Source: Prolixibacteraceae bacterium (GTDB taxonomy: Bacteria > Bacteroidota > Bacteroidia > Bacteroidales > Prolixibacteraceae). Taken from it: a stretch of DNA of 64,000 bases. The stretch covers positions 1 through 64,000 of the forward strand of contig JAIBEY010000101.1 in NCBI GenBank assembly GCA_019459525.1, written 5' to 3'. Below, piece after piece: positions 8,812-17,645 of the stretch. Position 1 is the first letter of the stretch; each line of letters opens with the position of its first letter. The notes beneath the pieces were generated by a model. It saw nothing but the letters and a program-made list of their open reading frames with translations. It had not been told where the DNA came from and made no database searches. Position numbers and translations under genes: made by a program.

Positions 8812-10227
8812 TTATTTTTTTTGCCACATACGTTCAATGTCTTCAAGCGATTTGCCGGTAGTTTCAGGAACGAGTTTCCAGGTGATGTACAGGTATGGAA
8901 TACACATCAGTCCGAACAACCAGAAGACGCCTGCTGGTGAAAGGGTAGTCATCAGCCAGGGAGTTAATTGGCCGATGAGGTAAGTTCCGATCCACAAAGA
9001 GAATCCTGCTGCTGACATGGCGAGCCCGCGTACCTTGGCGGGATACATCTCGGAAAGCAGCACCCAGATGACCACACAAATGGAGATGGCGCAGCTGAAA
9101 ATGTAAAACATGATCAGAATCAGCAAGGTAATCGGAGGAATCACGTTCGAGGTTTTATTCATGGTAAAATAAATTCCGATCAGAACAAGAGATACAATCA
9201 TGCCCGAAACGCCGTAGTAAACCAGCTTCTTGCGGCCGATTTTATCTATTACAGCCATGGCCAGCACGGTTGAACCAAAGTTAACCAAACCGATAATAAC
9301 CTGATAAAGCAGTGAATCTCCTTCGGAAAGACCGGTTTGCTGGAAGATAGACGGACCGTAATAAAGCACTGCGTTTACTCCCATAAACTGTCCAAGAATG
9401 GCCAAGCTGACACCGATAAACAGGGCAACACGGAATCCGGGTTGAAACAGGATTTTCCAATCCGATTTTTCTTCCGACCGAACCAGGTTTTTCAGGTCGG
9501 CTACCTGCTCGTCAGCTTTTACTGATCCGTAAATACGCTTCAGGGTTTTCAGGGCCGATGTTTCTTTTGATTTCAGAACCAGCCAGCGCGGACTTTCTGG
9601 AATGAAAAACAGGATAATGAAAAATAACAAAGCCGGAATGGCTTCGGCGCCCAGCATTCCGCGCCAGGTTTCGGTTACCATGAATTTTCCCCACAATCCG
9701 CCAACGTTGCCAATTTCTTTCATGTGGACGGCATGTTCGCTGATGGCGTAATTAACCAGGTAAGCACCGACAAAACCAATGGTAATGGCCAGTTGGTAAA
9801 GAGAAACCAATGTTCCGCGAAAGCGCGAGACGGATATCTCGGAAATATAAAGTGGTGATATGACTGAGGCCACCCCAATACCTACCCCTCCGATGATGCG
9901 GTATAATACCAGGTCGGAAATACTGCCGGAAACCATACAGCCAATCCCGGAACTGGTGAAAAGCACTGCCGAAAACAGGAGAACCAGCTTACGGCCAAAG
10001 TAATCGCTCAGTTTCCCGGCAATGGCAACCCCGGCAATGGAACCAACCAGGGCACAACCTACGTACCAGCCGGTGCTCACGTCATCCAGGCTAAACTGGG
10101 CAGCTACACTTCCGATTGTTCCGGAGATTACCGCAGTGTCGTAGCCAAATAAAAATCCACCGAGGGCAGCAACTGCGGCCAGAAAAATCACATACAAAAG
10201 ATTTTCGTCGTTTTTTTTATTAGTCAT
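8812..10227 (-). CDS. MFS sugar porter (sugar/proton symporter type)
   Basis: A 471-aa inner-membrane transporter with about 12 membrane segments. Sugar-porter signatures are GGFLFGYDTAVISG near the N-terminus, a GRK loop after TM2, PESPRWL before the central cytosolic loop and PETTGKSLEDIE after TM12. It probably carries the monosaccharide or small oligosaccharide released by the PUL into the cytosol, much like XylE or GalP. The SGNH gene lies 4 nt downstream and the DUF4434 gene ends 8 nt upstream, so the genes are cotranscribed. The substrate cannot be read from sequence. Confidence 0.92.
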   Translation of the reverse strand: MTNKKNDENLLYVIFLAAVAALGGFLFGYDTAVISGTIGSVAAQFSLDDVSTGWYVGCALVGSIAGVAIAGKLSDYFGRKLVLLFSAVLFTSSGIGCMVSGSISDLVLYRIIGGVGIGVASVISPLYISEISVSRFRGTLVSLYQLAITIGFVGAYLVNYAISEHAVHMKEIGNVGGLWGKFMVTETWRGMLGAEAIPALLFFIILFFIPESPRWLVLKSKETSALKTLKRIYGSVKADEQVADLKNLVRSEEKSDWKILFQPGFRVALFIGVSLAILGQFMGVNAVLYYGPSIFQQTGLSEGDSLLYQVIIGLVNFGSTVLAMAVIDKIGRKKLVYYGVSGMIVSLVLIGIYFTMNKTSNVIPPITLLILIMFYIFSCAISICVVIWVLLSEMYPAKVRGLAMSAAGFSLWIGTYLIGQLTPWLMTTLSPAGVFWLFGLMCIPYLYITWKLVPETTGKSLEDIERMWQKK

Positions 10228-10235
10228 GAAGCAGG

Positions 10236-11333
10236 TTATTTGATATTAAAATACTCTTTGTAGCGATTATACAAATGGCCGGCCTGAGTGTACGACGATT
10301 GCGGGCTCATGAAATGCGAGAATTCGAATGTGATTCCTTTGTCGTAACCGGCGCGTGCAGCGGCTTCCAGCTTCATGCGAAGTTTATCGAATTTGATCGG
10401 TAAAAATTTGATCGGCATATCGCGGTCGATGGTTTCGGCATTGGTCCAGCATTTCATGCCGTACTTGTCGGCCATTTTTTTGTTTACCGTAAAGAAAGCA
10501 TCCAGTTCATCGTAGTCGATGTGCCCATCCTGAAAAGCAACGGCATCAACCACATCATGAATTCCGGCGAATATTTCGCTCCATTCGCGTTCGTGTTCCT
10601 GAACCGAAACTGCATTTTCTTTCGACAAGCTGCTTCCCGCTGCCTGAACCGCTTTCTTGCCATCGATCCAAGGCGAGATGAAGGTTGGCAAACCTCCTGA
10701 AACGTCTTTACACTGTTTCCCCATAGCATGGAAAGCGCCAATGGCACCTTTCGTCTGGCGGCTGATTTCGCCGCTGATGTACCAGCCCTGGAAACTCTTG
10801 TATTTGCTTCCGTAGTTTTTCCAGATTTCGTCAATCACATATTTGTTATCTTCCACTTCCCATCTCAAATCGCCGGTATCCCAGTATTTTCCGGAGTCGT
10901 AAAGTCCAAAATAAAATTTCATTTTGTATTTGTCAGCCAGACGGAGGTACATGTCAACCAAATCCACCGAAGGGCGGTAGCACGCGTGCTTTTTCATCAG
11001 GTATTCCGAAGGATAAGTAATGAATTTGCGGTACCCGGAGCGGATCATGATCACCGTGTCGATACCGATGGCTTTCATGTGGGCGAAATCGCGGTCCCAT
11101 TCCTTTTCTCCCCAGTTCTGGTGAGGGATATCGTGCGAAATTTCGTCGAGAAAAGTTCCGGTAATTTTGAGTCCCTGTGCTTTGGGAACGATGAGTTTGC
11201 TTTCAACACCTGAAGCCGGTTGTAAAATTTCCGTTTCACTGCTTATGGAAACTATAGGAAGCGCCATTGCTGCCATTCCGGTAATCGAAGCTTTCTTGAA
11301 GAAATCGCGTCGTGAGTTTTGCTCGTTTGACAT
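10236..11333 (-). CDS. DUF4434-family putative glycoside hydrolase with Tat signal
   Basis: A 365-aa protein with a twin-arginine signal (SRRDFFKK at residues 7-14, then a hydrophobic stretch), so it is probably folded before export. The mature part starts with GTFLDEISHDIPHQNW and continues FAHMKAIGIDTVIMIR, the pattern of DUF4434, a TIM-barrel family placed near glycoside hydrolases. Acidic residues in GWYISGEI and AFQDGHIDYDEL could be catalytic, but that is a guess. It lies between the phosphoesterase and the sugar porter in the PUL operon. Confidence 0.72.
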   Translation of the reverse strand: MSNEQNSRRDFFKKASITGMAAMALPIVSISSETEILQPASGVESKLIVPKAQGLKITGTFLDEISHDIPHQNWGEKEWDRDFAHMKAIGIDTVIMIRSGYRKFITYPSEYLMKKHACYRPSVDLVDMYLRLADKYKMKFYFGLYDSGKYWDTGDLRWEVEDNKYVIDEIWKNYGSKYKSFQGWYISGEISRQTKGAIGAFHAMGKQCKDVSGGLPTFISPWIDGKKAVQAAGSSLSKENAVSVQEHEREWSEIFAGIHDVVDAVAFQDGHIDYDELDAFFTVNKKMADKYGMKCWTNAETIDRDMPIKFLPIKFDKLRMKLEAAARAGYDKGITFEFSHFMSPQSSYTQAGHLYNRYKEYFNIK

Positions 11334-11357
11334 GGTTTATATTTTTTTGTTATTTGA

Positions 11358-12797
11358 TTATAAGTTAACTTGATAGGTTTTTCCGAAACGGTCAACCGCT
11401 TCGATCCTTATTATTGCCGAAGGTGAAATTGGTTTAGCCCTGAACAGGTGTTCCGTTTTGCGGGCCGAAATCCATTGGTATGCCAGTTTGCTTTTGTCGG
11501 CAAACGATTTTACTGTTTCCGGGTCAAGTCCTGAATAGGCTTCCATTTCTCCCATCCTCTGGTCGTTTTCGTACCAGAACACTTTCCATTCCGGGTCCCA
11601 ATTCCAGATGTTAGCCGTGATGTATTCCGGCTGTTCGGGGTTTGCACCTACGGGATAAACCCTCAACTGATGGTCCTTTTCGTGTCCGATGCTTTTAAAG
11701 TACCACGAAATCTGATTCCCATCGGCTTCAAATACCCCGTATCCTTTTGGGGTTCCGTCTTCGGCATAAGGTCCCTGCCACCAGGCTCCGCAAACCGACG
11801 ACATGATGTGTTCGTAAATGGAAGGTGAAATGACAATGTTTCGGGTATAATGCAAGTGCCCCGAAATCAGGTGAGCCTGATAGGGCTTCAGTAGTTCGTA
11901 TAATGCTTTTTTGTTGGTCATTGATCCGGATATGTTGGCATATTCGAATGTTTTGATGTCGTTTTCGTTGAGTGCCGAAGGAATGTGGAACATGACCACC
12001 ACGGTCGATCCTTCAGGAACAAACGACAGGTCTTTTTCGAGCCAGGCCAGTTGCTGTTCGGGTAAATAACCAATATAGAAATAGTCGCGACCAATGTAAA
12101 AAACATCGTTCAACACCACGTAGTGGATTTTCCCTTTGTTGAATGAATAATAGGTGGGGCCAAAATGTTTTTCGAAAACAACTGGTGCGGTTTCGTTCGA
12201 CCGTCCGTAATATTTCATGTCGTGGTTGCCCATCGACTGGTAGAAAGGAATTCCGATTTTGGATAGGGTGTGTTTGGTGCTGTCGAACAGGGCCGGATTA
12301 TCACCCACGATGTCACCGCAACCGATGGCATGAAATGAAATTTGCGGGTTTGCTTTCAGCAGATTATTCAAATCTGCTACTGCTTCCTTGTATAGCGGAA
12401 GTTCTTCGTTGGCTTTGATTTGCGGATCGGCCCAGGCAATGAAACTGTGCCGGTTTTCATCGAATTTGCTTTCAGTCAATTGAAAGTCAATTTTTCCGGA
12501 GCGATTGTTCTCATTCAGATTTTTGTAAAACTGCGGGACCGAGTTTTCAACGGGGACGTTGTATCCGGCAGGACTGGAAATATAGACGAACGAGGCTGAC
12601 GGACTGACTTCGAGTGAATAATTTCCTTTGCTGTCGGTTTGGCAAAAGTTTGTTCCATCAGTTACAACAACTCCAGAAAGCTTGGTGCCGTTGCACGAAA
12701 CGGTGCCTTTGCAGACTGTCGTTAAAACTTTTCCCGAAGAAAATACCGGGTTCCAGATGCTTAAAAAAATCAATATTAAAAAGATATTTCCCTTCAC
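11358..12797 (-). CDS. calcineurin-like metallophosphoesterase with flanking beta domains, exported
   Basis: A 479-aa secreted protein. A signal peptide precedes an N-terminal carboxypeptidase-regulatory-like beta domain (about 25-100). The metallophosphoesterase core follows, with WADPQI, GCGDIVGDN, MGNHDMKYYG and ISGHLHYTRN as metal-binding blocks, and the C-terminal beta domain closes the protein. It probably hydrolyses a phosphomonoester or diester, so the glycan handled by this PUL may carry phosphate. The start is GTG at 12797; I see no better ATG. The gap to the upstream gene is 24 nt. Confidence 0.85.
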   Translation of the reverse strand: MKGNIFLILIFLSIWNPVFSSGKVLTTVCKGTVSCNGTKLSGVVVTDGTNFCQTDSKGNYSLEVSPSASFVYISSPAGYNVPVENSVPQFYKNLNENNRSGKIDFQLTESKFDENRHSFIAWADPQIKANEELPLYKEAVADLNNLLKANPQISFHAIGCGDIVGDNPALFDSTKHTLSKIGIPFYQSMGNHDMKYYGRSNETAPVVFEKHFGPTYYSFNKGKIHYVVLNDVFYIGRDYFYIGYLPEQQLAWLEKDLSFVPEGSTVVVMFHIPSALNENDIKTFEYANISGSMTNKKALYELLKPYQAHLISGHLHYTRNIVISPSIYEHIMSSVCGAWWQGPYAEDGTPKGYGVFEADGNQISWYFKSIGHEKDHQLRVYPVGANPEQPEYITANIWNWDPEWKVFWYENDQRMGEMEAYSGLDPETVKSFADKSKLAYQWISARKTEHLFRAKPISPSAIIRIEAVDRFGKTYQVNL

Positions 12798-12821
12798 CGC
12801 ATTTTGTTTTTCAGATTTGAC

Positions 12822-14201
12822 TTATTTTGTTGTTATAGCCGCATCAATTCCGGCTTTTACAAACTCCCACTGATTTTTTTGTTTCAAGTGAATCATGTCG
12901 AACAGGAAATATCCATCGCTGGCATTCATTGCTGCATCAACCGATTGGGTGATGGCTTGATTGACTACACTGGAGCTTGCTGTAGCCCAATCTCCGTTTC
13001 CAACATCCGGGCCGCCGATTACTTTGGTGTCGCCTTTTATTTTGTCAACTGCTTTGGAGCAAAATCCTTGAATGGTCCACTCGTTGGTTCCGTAAACTTT
13101 TGTTGGTGAAGCATAAGCGCCAATCAAAATAACATCCATATGGTCGGCATAACCGTAATTCTGATATTTAGCAGTAGCCCAGGCCGGGTAAGCCGCAGCC
13201 GTATTGTATTTGGGACTCGCCCAGTTTACTCCCACATTGTAATATATAGAGTACCAACCACCTACATAGACTCCAAATTGAATATCCTTGTTTGTTGCTT
13301 TCACCCGGGTGCGGGCTTTTTCCATAAAATCATGTATAGTTTTCGCCCTGAATTCGAGCCATTGTTTAAAATAAGGAGGCAAAGTGGCCGGAAGGCTGCC
13401 TGCAGTTGTTCCGGCAGTCATCACATCTTTGGGAAAATTGGGGATTGAATAGCCCAGATATTCTTCGAATTTCTTTTTGGTATAAGGAGAAAAGTCGCTG
13501 TCCAAATCATCGAAGCGGCCCCGATCGAGGACAATACCATCCAACTCTTTGTAAGCAGCCAGATCTTCCAACATATCGAGCAAATAACTCTGAACATTTT
13601 CGTTAACCGGATTAAAGAATTTGGCTCCGGAACCACTTTTATCCAAGGTATTCACAATTCCTGATGTCGTCAATAATTGAGTAGCCCAATCCTTTTTGTT
13701 TGCATCTCGGAACAAAATACCTTCAGAGCCTAAGCTGGTTGTATTTCCGCCAACCATGGTGTTTACTCCGGCATGGATTTTTAATCCGATGCTGTGGCCT
13801 GCGTCGATAAATGCCTGAAGATAATCCCAGGTTGCCGTACGTTCAATTTTGGTGTAGCCCGCAGGCATCCAGGCTCCAAGCCATTTGACCTGATCGACCA
13901 CATCGGTTTTGAACAAAACATCTCCGGTTGTTCCCCGGACATCAACCACCACATTGGTAAAACCAGCATTTTTGGCCAAAGTCAAATCGCGGAGAATGTT
14001 TTCTTTGCTGTTGGCAAAATCAGGAAAGTTGGCTGCCGCATCCACCCAAATGTACCTTGGTTTTTCAGAGTTGGGAGTTTTGTCATTATCCCATTCCCAC
14101 TCTGGGGTTGAGTTTTTATCCTTACTGCACGAGGTGGTTACCAGGCCTGCAGAGAAACAGATCAGTATGAAAAATAAAAAATGATTGAGTTTCTTAGTCA
14201 T
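12822..14201 (-). CDS. TIM-barrel putative glycoside hydrolase, lipoprotein paralogue (GHL10/alpha-amylase-like)
   Basis: A 459-aa lipoprotein (lipobox TTSC, Cys25) with a barrel that opens YIWVDAAANFPDF and has VVVDVRGTTGDVLF, LDGIVLDRGRFDD and VGVNWASPKYN. The same blocks in the same order occur in the protein at 20885-22210, so the two are paralogues in one operon. The fold resembles GHL10 (DUF187) proteins of the alpha-amylase superfamily; Asp in LDRGRFD is a candidate catalytic residue. The lipobox suggests this copy is outer-membrane anchored, possibly surface exposed beside SusCD. The ATG at 14201 is preferred since it starts the lipoprotein signal. The substrate is unknown. Confidence 0.75.
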   Translation of the reverse strand: MTKKLNHFLFFILICFSAGLVTTSCSKDKNSTPEWEWDNDKTPNSEKPRYIWVDAAANFPDFANSKENILRDLTLAKNAGFTNVVVDVRGTTGDVLFKTDVVDQVKWLGAWMPAGYTKIERTATWDYLQAFIDAGHSIGLKIHAGVNTMVGGNTTSLGSEGILFRDANKKDWATQLLTTSGIVNTLDKSGSGAKFFNPVNENVQSYLLDMLEDLAAYKELDGIVLDRGRFDDLDSDFSPYTKKKFEEYLGYSIPNFPKDVMTAGTTAGSLPATLPPYFKQWLEFRAKTIHDFMEKARTRVKATNKDIQFGVYVGGWYSIYYNVGVNWASPKYNTAAAYPAWATAKYQNYGYADHMDVILIGAYASPTKVYGTNEWTIQGFCSKAVDKIKGDTKVIGGPDVGNGDWATASSSVVNQAITQSVDAAMNASDGYFLFDMIHLKQKNQWEFVKAGIDAAITTK

Positions 14202-14269
14202 ATTCTGTTTTTTATAAATATTGGTGCCCCCCGTAAAAGGAGGCACCAATATAGCATTGTTTTAATGGT

Positions 14270-15940
14270 TTACATATCAATACAGTCGAACTGGTATCCG
14301 ACCACATAACCGTTGGTGAACATGAAGTACAGATACATGTAATATCCGTCGTCCGAAACCCGTAGCGCAACGTCTCCAGTAGCATTGGCATTTATAACTG
14401 CCGGAGTAACTGATTTGCCGCCATACACGTTTCTTTCGCATTCCCAAACAACTGATTTGCATGTTTTTGTTTCGAGGTTACCTGCAAAGTCGGTATCTGC
14501 ACTAACATCCAACAACCATACAGCATCAGCAGAGCCCCAACTAAAGCTGTTTACCCAGTTTAGTGAAACATATTTAGCATTGTTAAATTCGATGTGATCT
14601 ACAGCATTTGGAATATAGTTGGTGCTGATTACATCCAGTTTCTTACTTACCGTGTTGGTGGCTCCGTTAACCCATGCAAAGGTATTGTCGGAATATGAGG
14701 CAACAAAATAATCGCTGTTTATATCATTGTTTGATGAATAAATCACGTCAGCATTTGTAGTCCAGCCTTTTGCCAGACCGGTCATCGTAACAATTTCAGG
14801 AGTCTGAGAAGTCAATACACCTCCGACGACAGTCCAGCGGGCAATTTTCTGTCCGGCCGCCAGTATGGGGGCAGTAATGATAGCATTCCCGTTTATACTT
14901 CCTTTAACTGATAATTTCCGTCCAATTGCGACTTCACCGTTCCATTCAATCATGAGCTCCGGAGTAGAGCTTACTGAAGTTAGTTTCCAAACTTTAAATG
15001 TACCTGCATTAGGTGCCAAGTTGCAAACCAGCACATTCCCATCAGCATCGGCAGTATTGTAGAAGTTGGTCAGGGATCCTTTAATGGCTCCAAGATCAAT
15101 TTCTCCGGCTTTTTCACCTGTTTTTGCATTGATATAAACACTGTTTGCATTGCGGGTGTTTAAGACAACATAGTCACCTGTAACAGCAATACCTCCGGTT
15201 AGATTATCGACGCTAATACCCAAATCAGCTTTCAGTTTCTTGGCAAACATCAGTTTCGCACTTCCCAGGCGGATACCATATTTCAACTTTTGAGGAACTT
15301 CTTTTTTTACCGTGTAAACACTTTTTGTTACGCCATCGTGAGCAGTCACGGTAAACTCCACTTCGCTGTTGTAATCCAGAGCGACAGCAGTTGGATCCGG
15401 AGAAATACTTGCGTGATATGACAATGAAACCTCTGCCAATGCTGGCTCCAGATTGCTAACAGTAACCAGTGAAATTGTTTTGGTAGCTTCGTTAATCACA
15501 CCTGTAATTCCTAAAGAGGGCAATTTGAATTCTTCAAGTAAACAAGCTGTACTTTTACGAATTTCTCCTTTGATTTTGTATTGCTTCTGCGTTTTTATCT
15601 GATCTGTCAGCGTAATGATATTTTCCTTAGTTAAGTCCAGATACAAAAGAGCCGGGCTTATCGTCACGTTGTCATCCAAATTCGCAGTTACACGCATTCT
15701 GGATATCTGAGCTTCGGTAATCTGGTTATTGCTGTTCTCCGGGAAGTAGTAGGGAATTGCAATAACAATCTCGTCGCTACCTTCGGTAATATAACCTTTA
15801 AATCCACCCGTCCCGTCTTCGAATGTTGCAGTAATGCTGTTAATACCATCCGCAGAAACAGATGGGACCAGCTCCTCCGGATCATGACATCCGCTCAAAA
15901 TGGTGAGCAGAGCTACAAATACGAATAATATATTTTTCAT
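14270..15940 (-). CDS. surface glycan-binding-type lipoprotein with DUF5018-like N-terminus
   Basis: A 556-aa lipoprotein (lipobox LSGC, Cys18) encoded directly after SusD, the usual place for SusE/F-type surface glycan-binding proteins. The first 220 residues look like two Ig-like domains of the DUF5018 kind (ITATFEDGTGG, YKIKGEIRK, then VSLSYHASISPD and DGVTKSVYTVKK). The rest is beta-rich with repeated short strands (VTGDYVVLNTRN, INAKTGEKAGEI), suggesting a propeller. I chose the ATG at 15940 because it starts the signal peptide and leaves 23 nt after susD. No catalytic motif is visible, so binding is the likelier role. Confidence 0.7.
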   Translation of the reverse strand: MKNILFVFVALLTILSGCHDPEELVPSVSADGINSITATFEDGTGGFKGYITEGSDEIVIAIPYYFPENSNNQITEAQISRMRVTANLDDNVTISPALLYLDLTKENIITLTDQIKTQKQYKIKGEIRKSTACLLEEFKLPSLGITGVINEATKTISLVTVSNLEPALAEVSLSYHASISPDPTAVALDYNSEVEFTVTAHDGVTKSVYTVKKEVPQKLKYGIRLGSAKLMFAKKLKADLGISVDNLTGGIAVTGDYVVLNTRNANSVYINAKTGEKAGEIDLGAIKGSLTNFYNTADADGNVLVCNLAPNAGTFKVWKLTSVSSTPELMIEWNGEVAIGRKLSVKGSINGNAIITAPILAAGQKIARWTVVGGVLTSQTPEIVTMTGLAKGWTTNADVIYSSNNDINSDYFVASYSDNTFAWVNGATNTVSKKLDVISTNYIPNAVDHIEFNNAKYVSLNWVNSFSWGSADAVWLLDVSADTDFAGNLETKTCKSVVWECERNVYGGKSVTPAVINANATGDVALRVSDDGYYMYLYFMFTNGYVVGYQFDCIDM

Positions 15941-15963
15941 AAAATTATATATGTTATGGTTGG

Positions 15964-17634
15964 TTATTTCCATTCCGAATATTGCTGAATGGCTGAGTTA
16001 TTCATTAATTCAGTTTCGGGAAGGGGAATCCGGTACATTTTTTCCGGGAATGAACGATCCTGTTTATCACAATCAACATAGCTATACATCATGTTCGCAC
16101 CTTCTTTGACAATCTTAAACCCGTGAACGCGGCTCCCTGGGCCGGAATAAGCTGTGTGAGCCAAATGCCAGCGGCGCATGTCCCAATAAAGGTGTCCTTC
16201 GTATGCAAGCTCAATTTTACGTTCCTGTCTGATGGCAGCCATCAGGTCTTCACCACTTTTGTCAGAGTATGGCAGGCCAACACGCTCTCTGACCTTCCGA
16301 ACATCAGAGTTTGCTGTAGAAAGGTCTTTAAGCATATAGGCTGCTTCGGCACGGTTCAGGTACACTTCGGACAAGCGGATAGCAACCCATGTTTGTGTGC
16401 TGGGAACGGAGTTCAGATCGGTGTGAGTTTCATCAACCAGTTTCCGAAGGTAATAACCGGTAGTTGTTCTTCCCGAAGGGTTCGGGTCATCTTTAAATGA
16501 CGCCCAACCATCAGTTCCGCCAACAAAAGTTTCAATTTTGCGGCCTTTCCAATCGGCGCCGTTGTACAGAACAGAAGCATGAAACCTGACTTCGAGCTGG
16601 CTGTATGGAGGAACTACTGTTGTTCCTGCTTCGGTATGCCATGCCGACCAATCAACGAAACCACCGCTAGCTTTCTCATACGATTCAACCATCTCCTGAG
16701 TTGGAGTGGCACGCCCTCCAATACCGGTAGCATCTCCTCCGGGGGTAAATAACTTGTCAAAGCCGTGGTTTGGTCCGGCGATCAGGTAGTTGTACTCCAA
16801 AATAGACTCTGTATTACCTGCAAGGGATGATTTGAATGACTTATTGTAGTCGGCAACAGTGGTTCCGGCCGGCAATGTATAGAGGTTCAGTTTAATGACT
16901 TCATCAGCTGCCGCTTTAGCTACATCCCATCTTTTGGCATAAAGCATAGCTCTTGACTGCATCGCGAAGGCAGCTCCTTTGGTAACTTTGCCTCTGTTTG
17001 CAACAGGCCATTCAGCGGGAAGGTTATTAGCTGCAAATTCAAGGTCTTTTTGAACCATATCCCAACCTTCAGATTCAGGGCTTACATCTTTATCCCGGCT
17101 AATTGCCGAGAGGTCTTCGTCATAAAGGATTACATCGCCGCTTCTTTTAATCAGTTGGAAGTATAAAAATGCTCTGAAGAAACGAGCTTCTGCTTCAAAT
17201 CTGTTTTTTGATGTTTCGTCTAAGGCTGTTCCGTACTTTTTCAGACCGCTGATGAATTCATTCACCCTGCGGATTCTGGTATAAAGGTCGTCCCACATTC
17301 CGAGGTTCCACGAAGCTGTAGGCGCTGATATGCCACCGCTGCCATAGGCAAGAATGTTGGCAAAACCAACATGTGTACCGGGAGTCATTGAACCATATTT
17401 CAGCGTTTCGGTGAGTCCTTCGGTAAGTCCGACCTGTGATTCGCCGGAGCCAAAGCTGCCGTATGACGCAATGTAAGGATAGAAGCCATTTACATAAAGC
17501 TCAACAGAAGAGGCATTCTGCCATACAACTTTATCCGAGAGCTTATCAGTAGGAGTAAGATCCAGGTATTTGTCACAGCTCGATAGGCCTAATAAGCTGA
17601 TAAATAGTGTGAGTAATGCTATTTTTGTTTTCAT
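15964..17634 (-). CDS. SusD/RagB-family glycan-binding lipoprotein
   Basis: A 556-aa surface lipoprotein that captures glycan and caps the SusC channel. The lipobox is LSSC (Cys20), followed by DKYLDLTPTD, a common SusD opening. TPR-like helices include FRAFLYFQLIKRSGDV and the C-terminal SusD block has LSEVYLNRAEAAY and AYEGHLYWDMRRW. The gene lies 11 nt downstream of susC. The partner and the order susC-susD-surface lipoprotein are those of a classical PUL. Confidence 0.95.
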   Translation of the reverse strand: MKTKIALLTLFISLLGLSSCDKYLDLTPTDKLSDKVVWQNASSVELYVNGFYPYIASYGSFGSGESQVGLTEGLTETLKYGSMTPGTHVGFANILAYGSGGISAPTASWNLGMWDDLYTRIRRVNEFISGLKKYGTALDETSKNRFEAEARFFRAFLYFQLIKRSGDVILYDEDLSAISRDKDVSPESEGWDMVQKDLEFAANNLPAEWPVANRGKVTKGAAFAMQSRAMLYAKRWDVAKAAADEVIKLNLYTLPAGTTVADYNKSFKSSLAGNTESILEYNYLIAGPNHGFDKLFTPGGDATGIGGRATPTQEMVESYEKASGGFVDWSAWHTEAGTTVVPPYSQLEVRFHASVLYNGADWKGRKIETFVGGTDGWASFKDDPNPSGRTTTGYYLRKLVDETHTDLNSVPSTQTWVAIRLSEVYLNRAEAAYMLKDLSTANSDVRKVRERVGLPYSDKSGEDLMAAIRQERKIELAYEGHLYWDMRRWHLAHTAYSGPGSRVHGFKIVKEGANMMYSYVDCDKQDRSFPEKMYRIPLPETELMNNSAIQQYSEWK

Positions 17635-17645
17635 ATTATACCGTT

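Noticed and set aside
10728-11213. 161-codon open frame on plus
   Set aside because: It lies fully antisense to the DUF4434 gene, has no homology pattern and reflects codon bias of the opposite strand.
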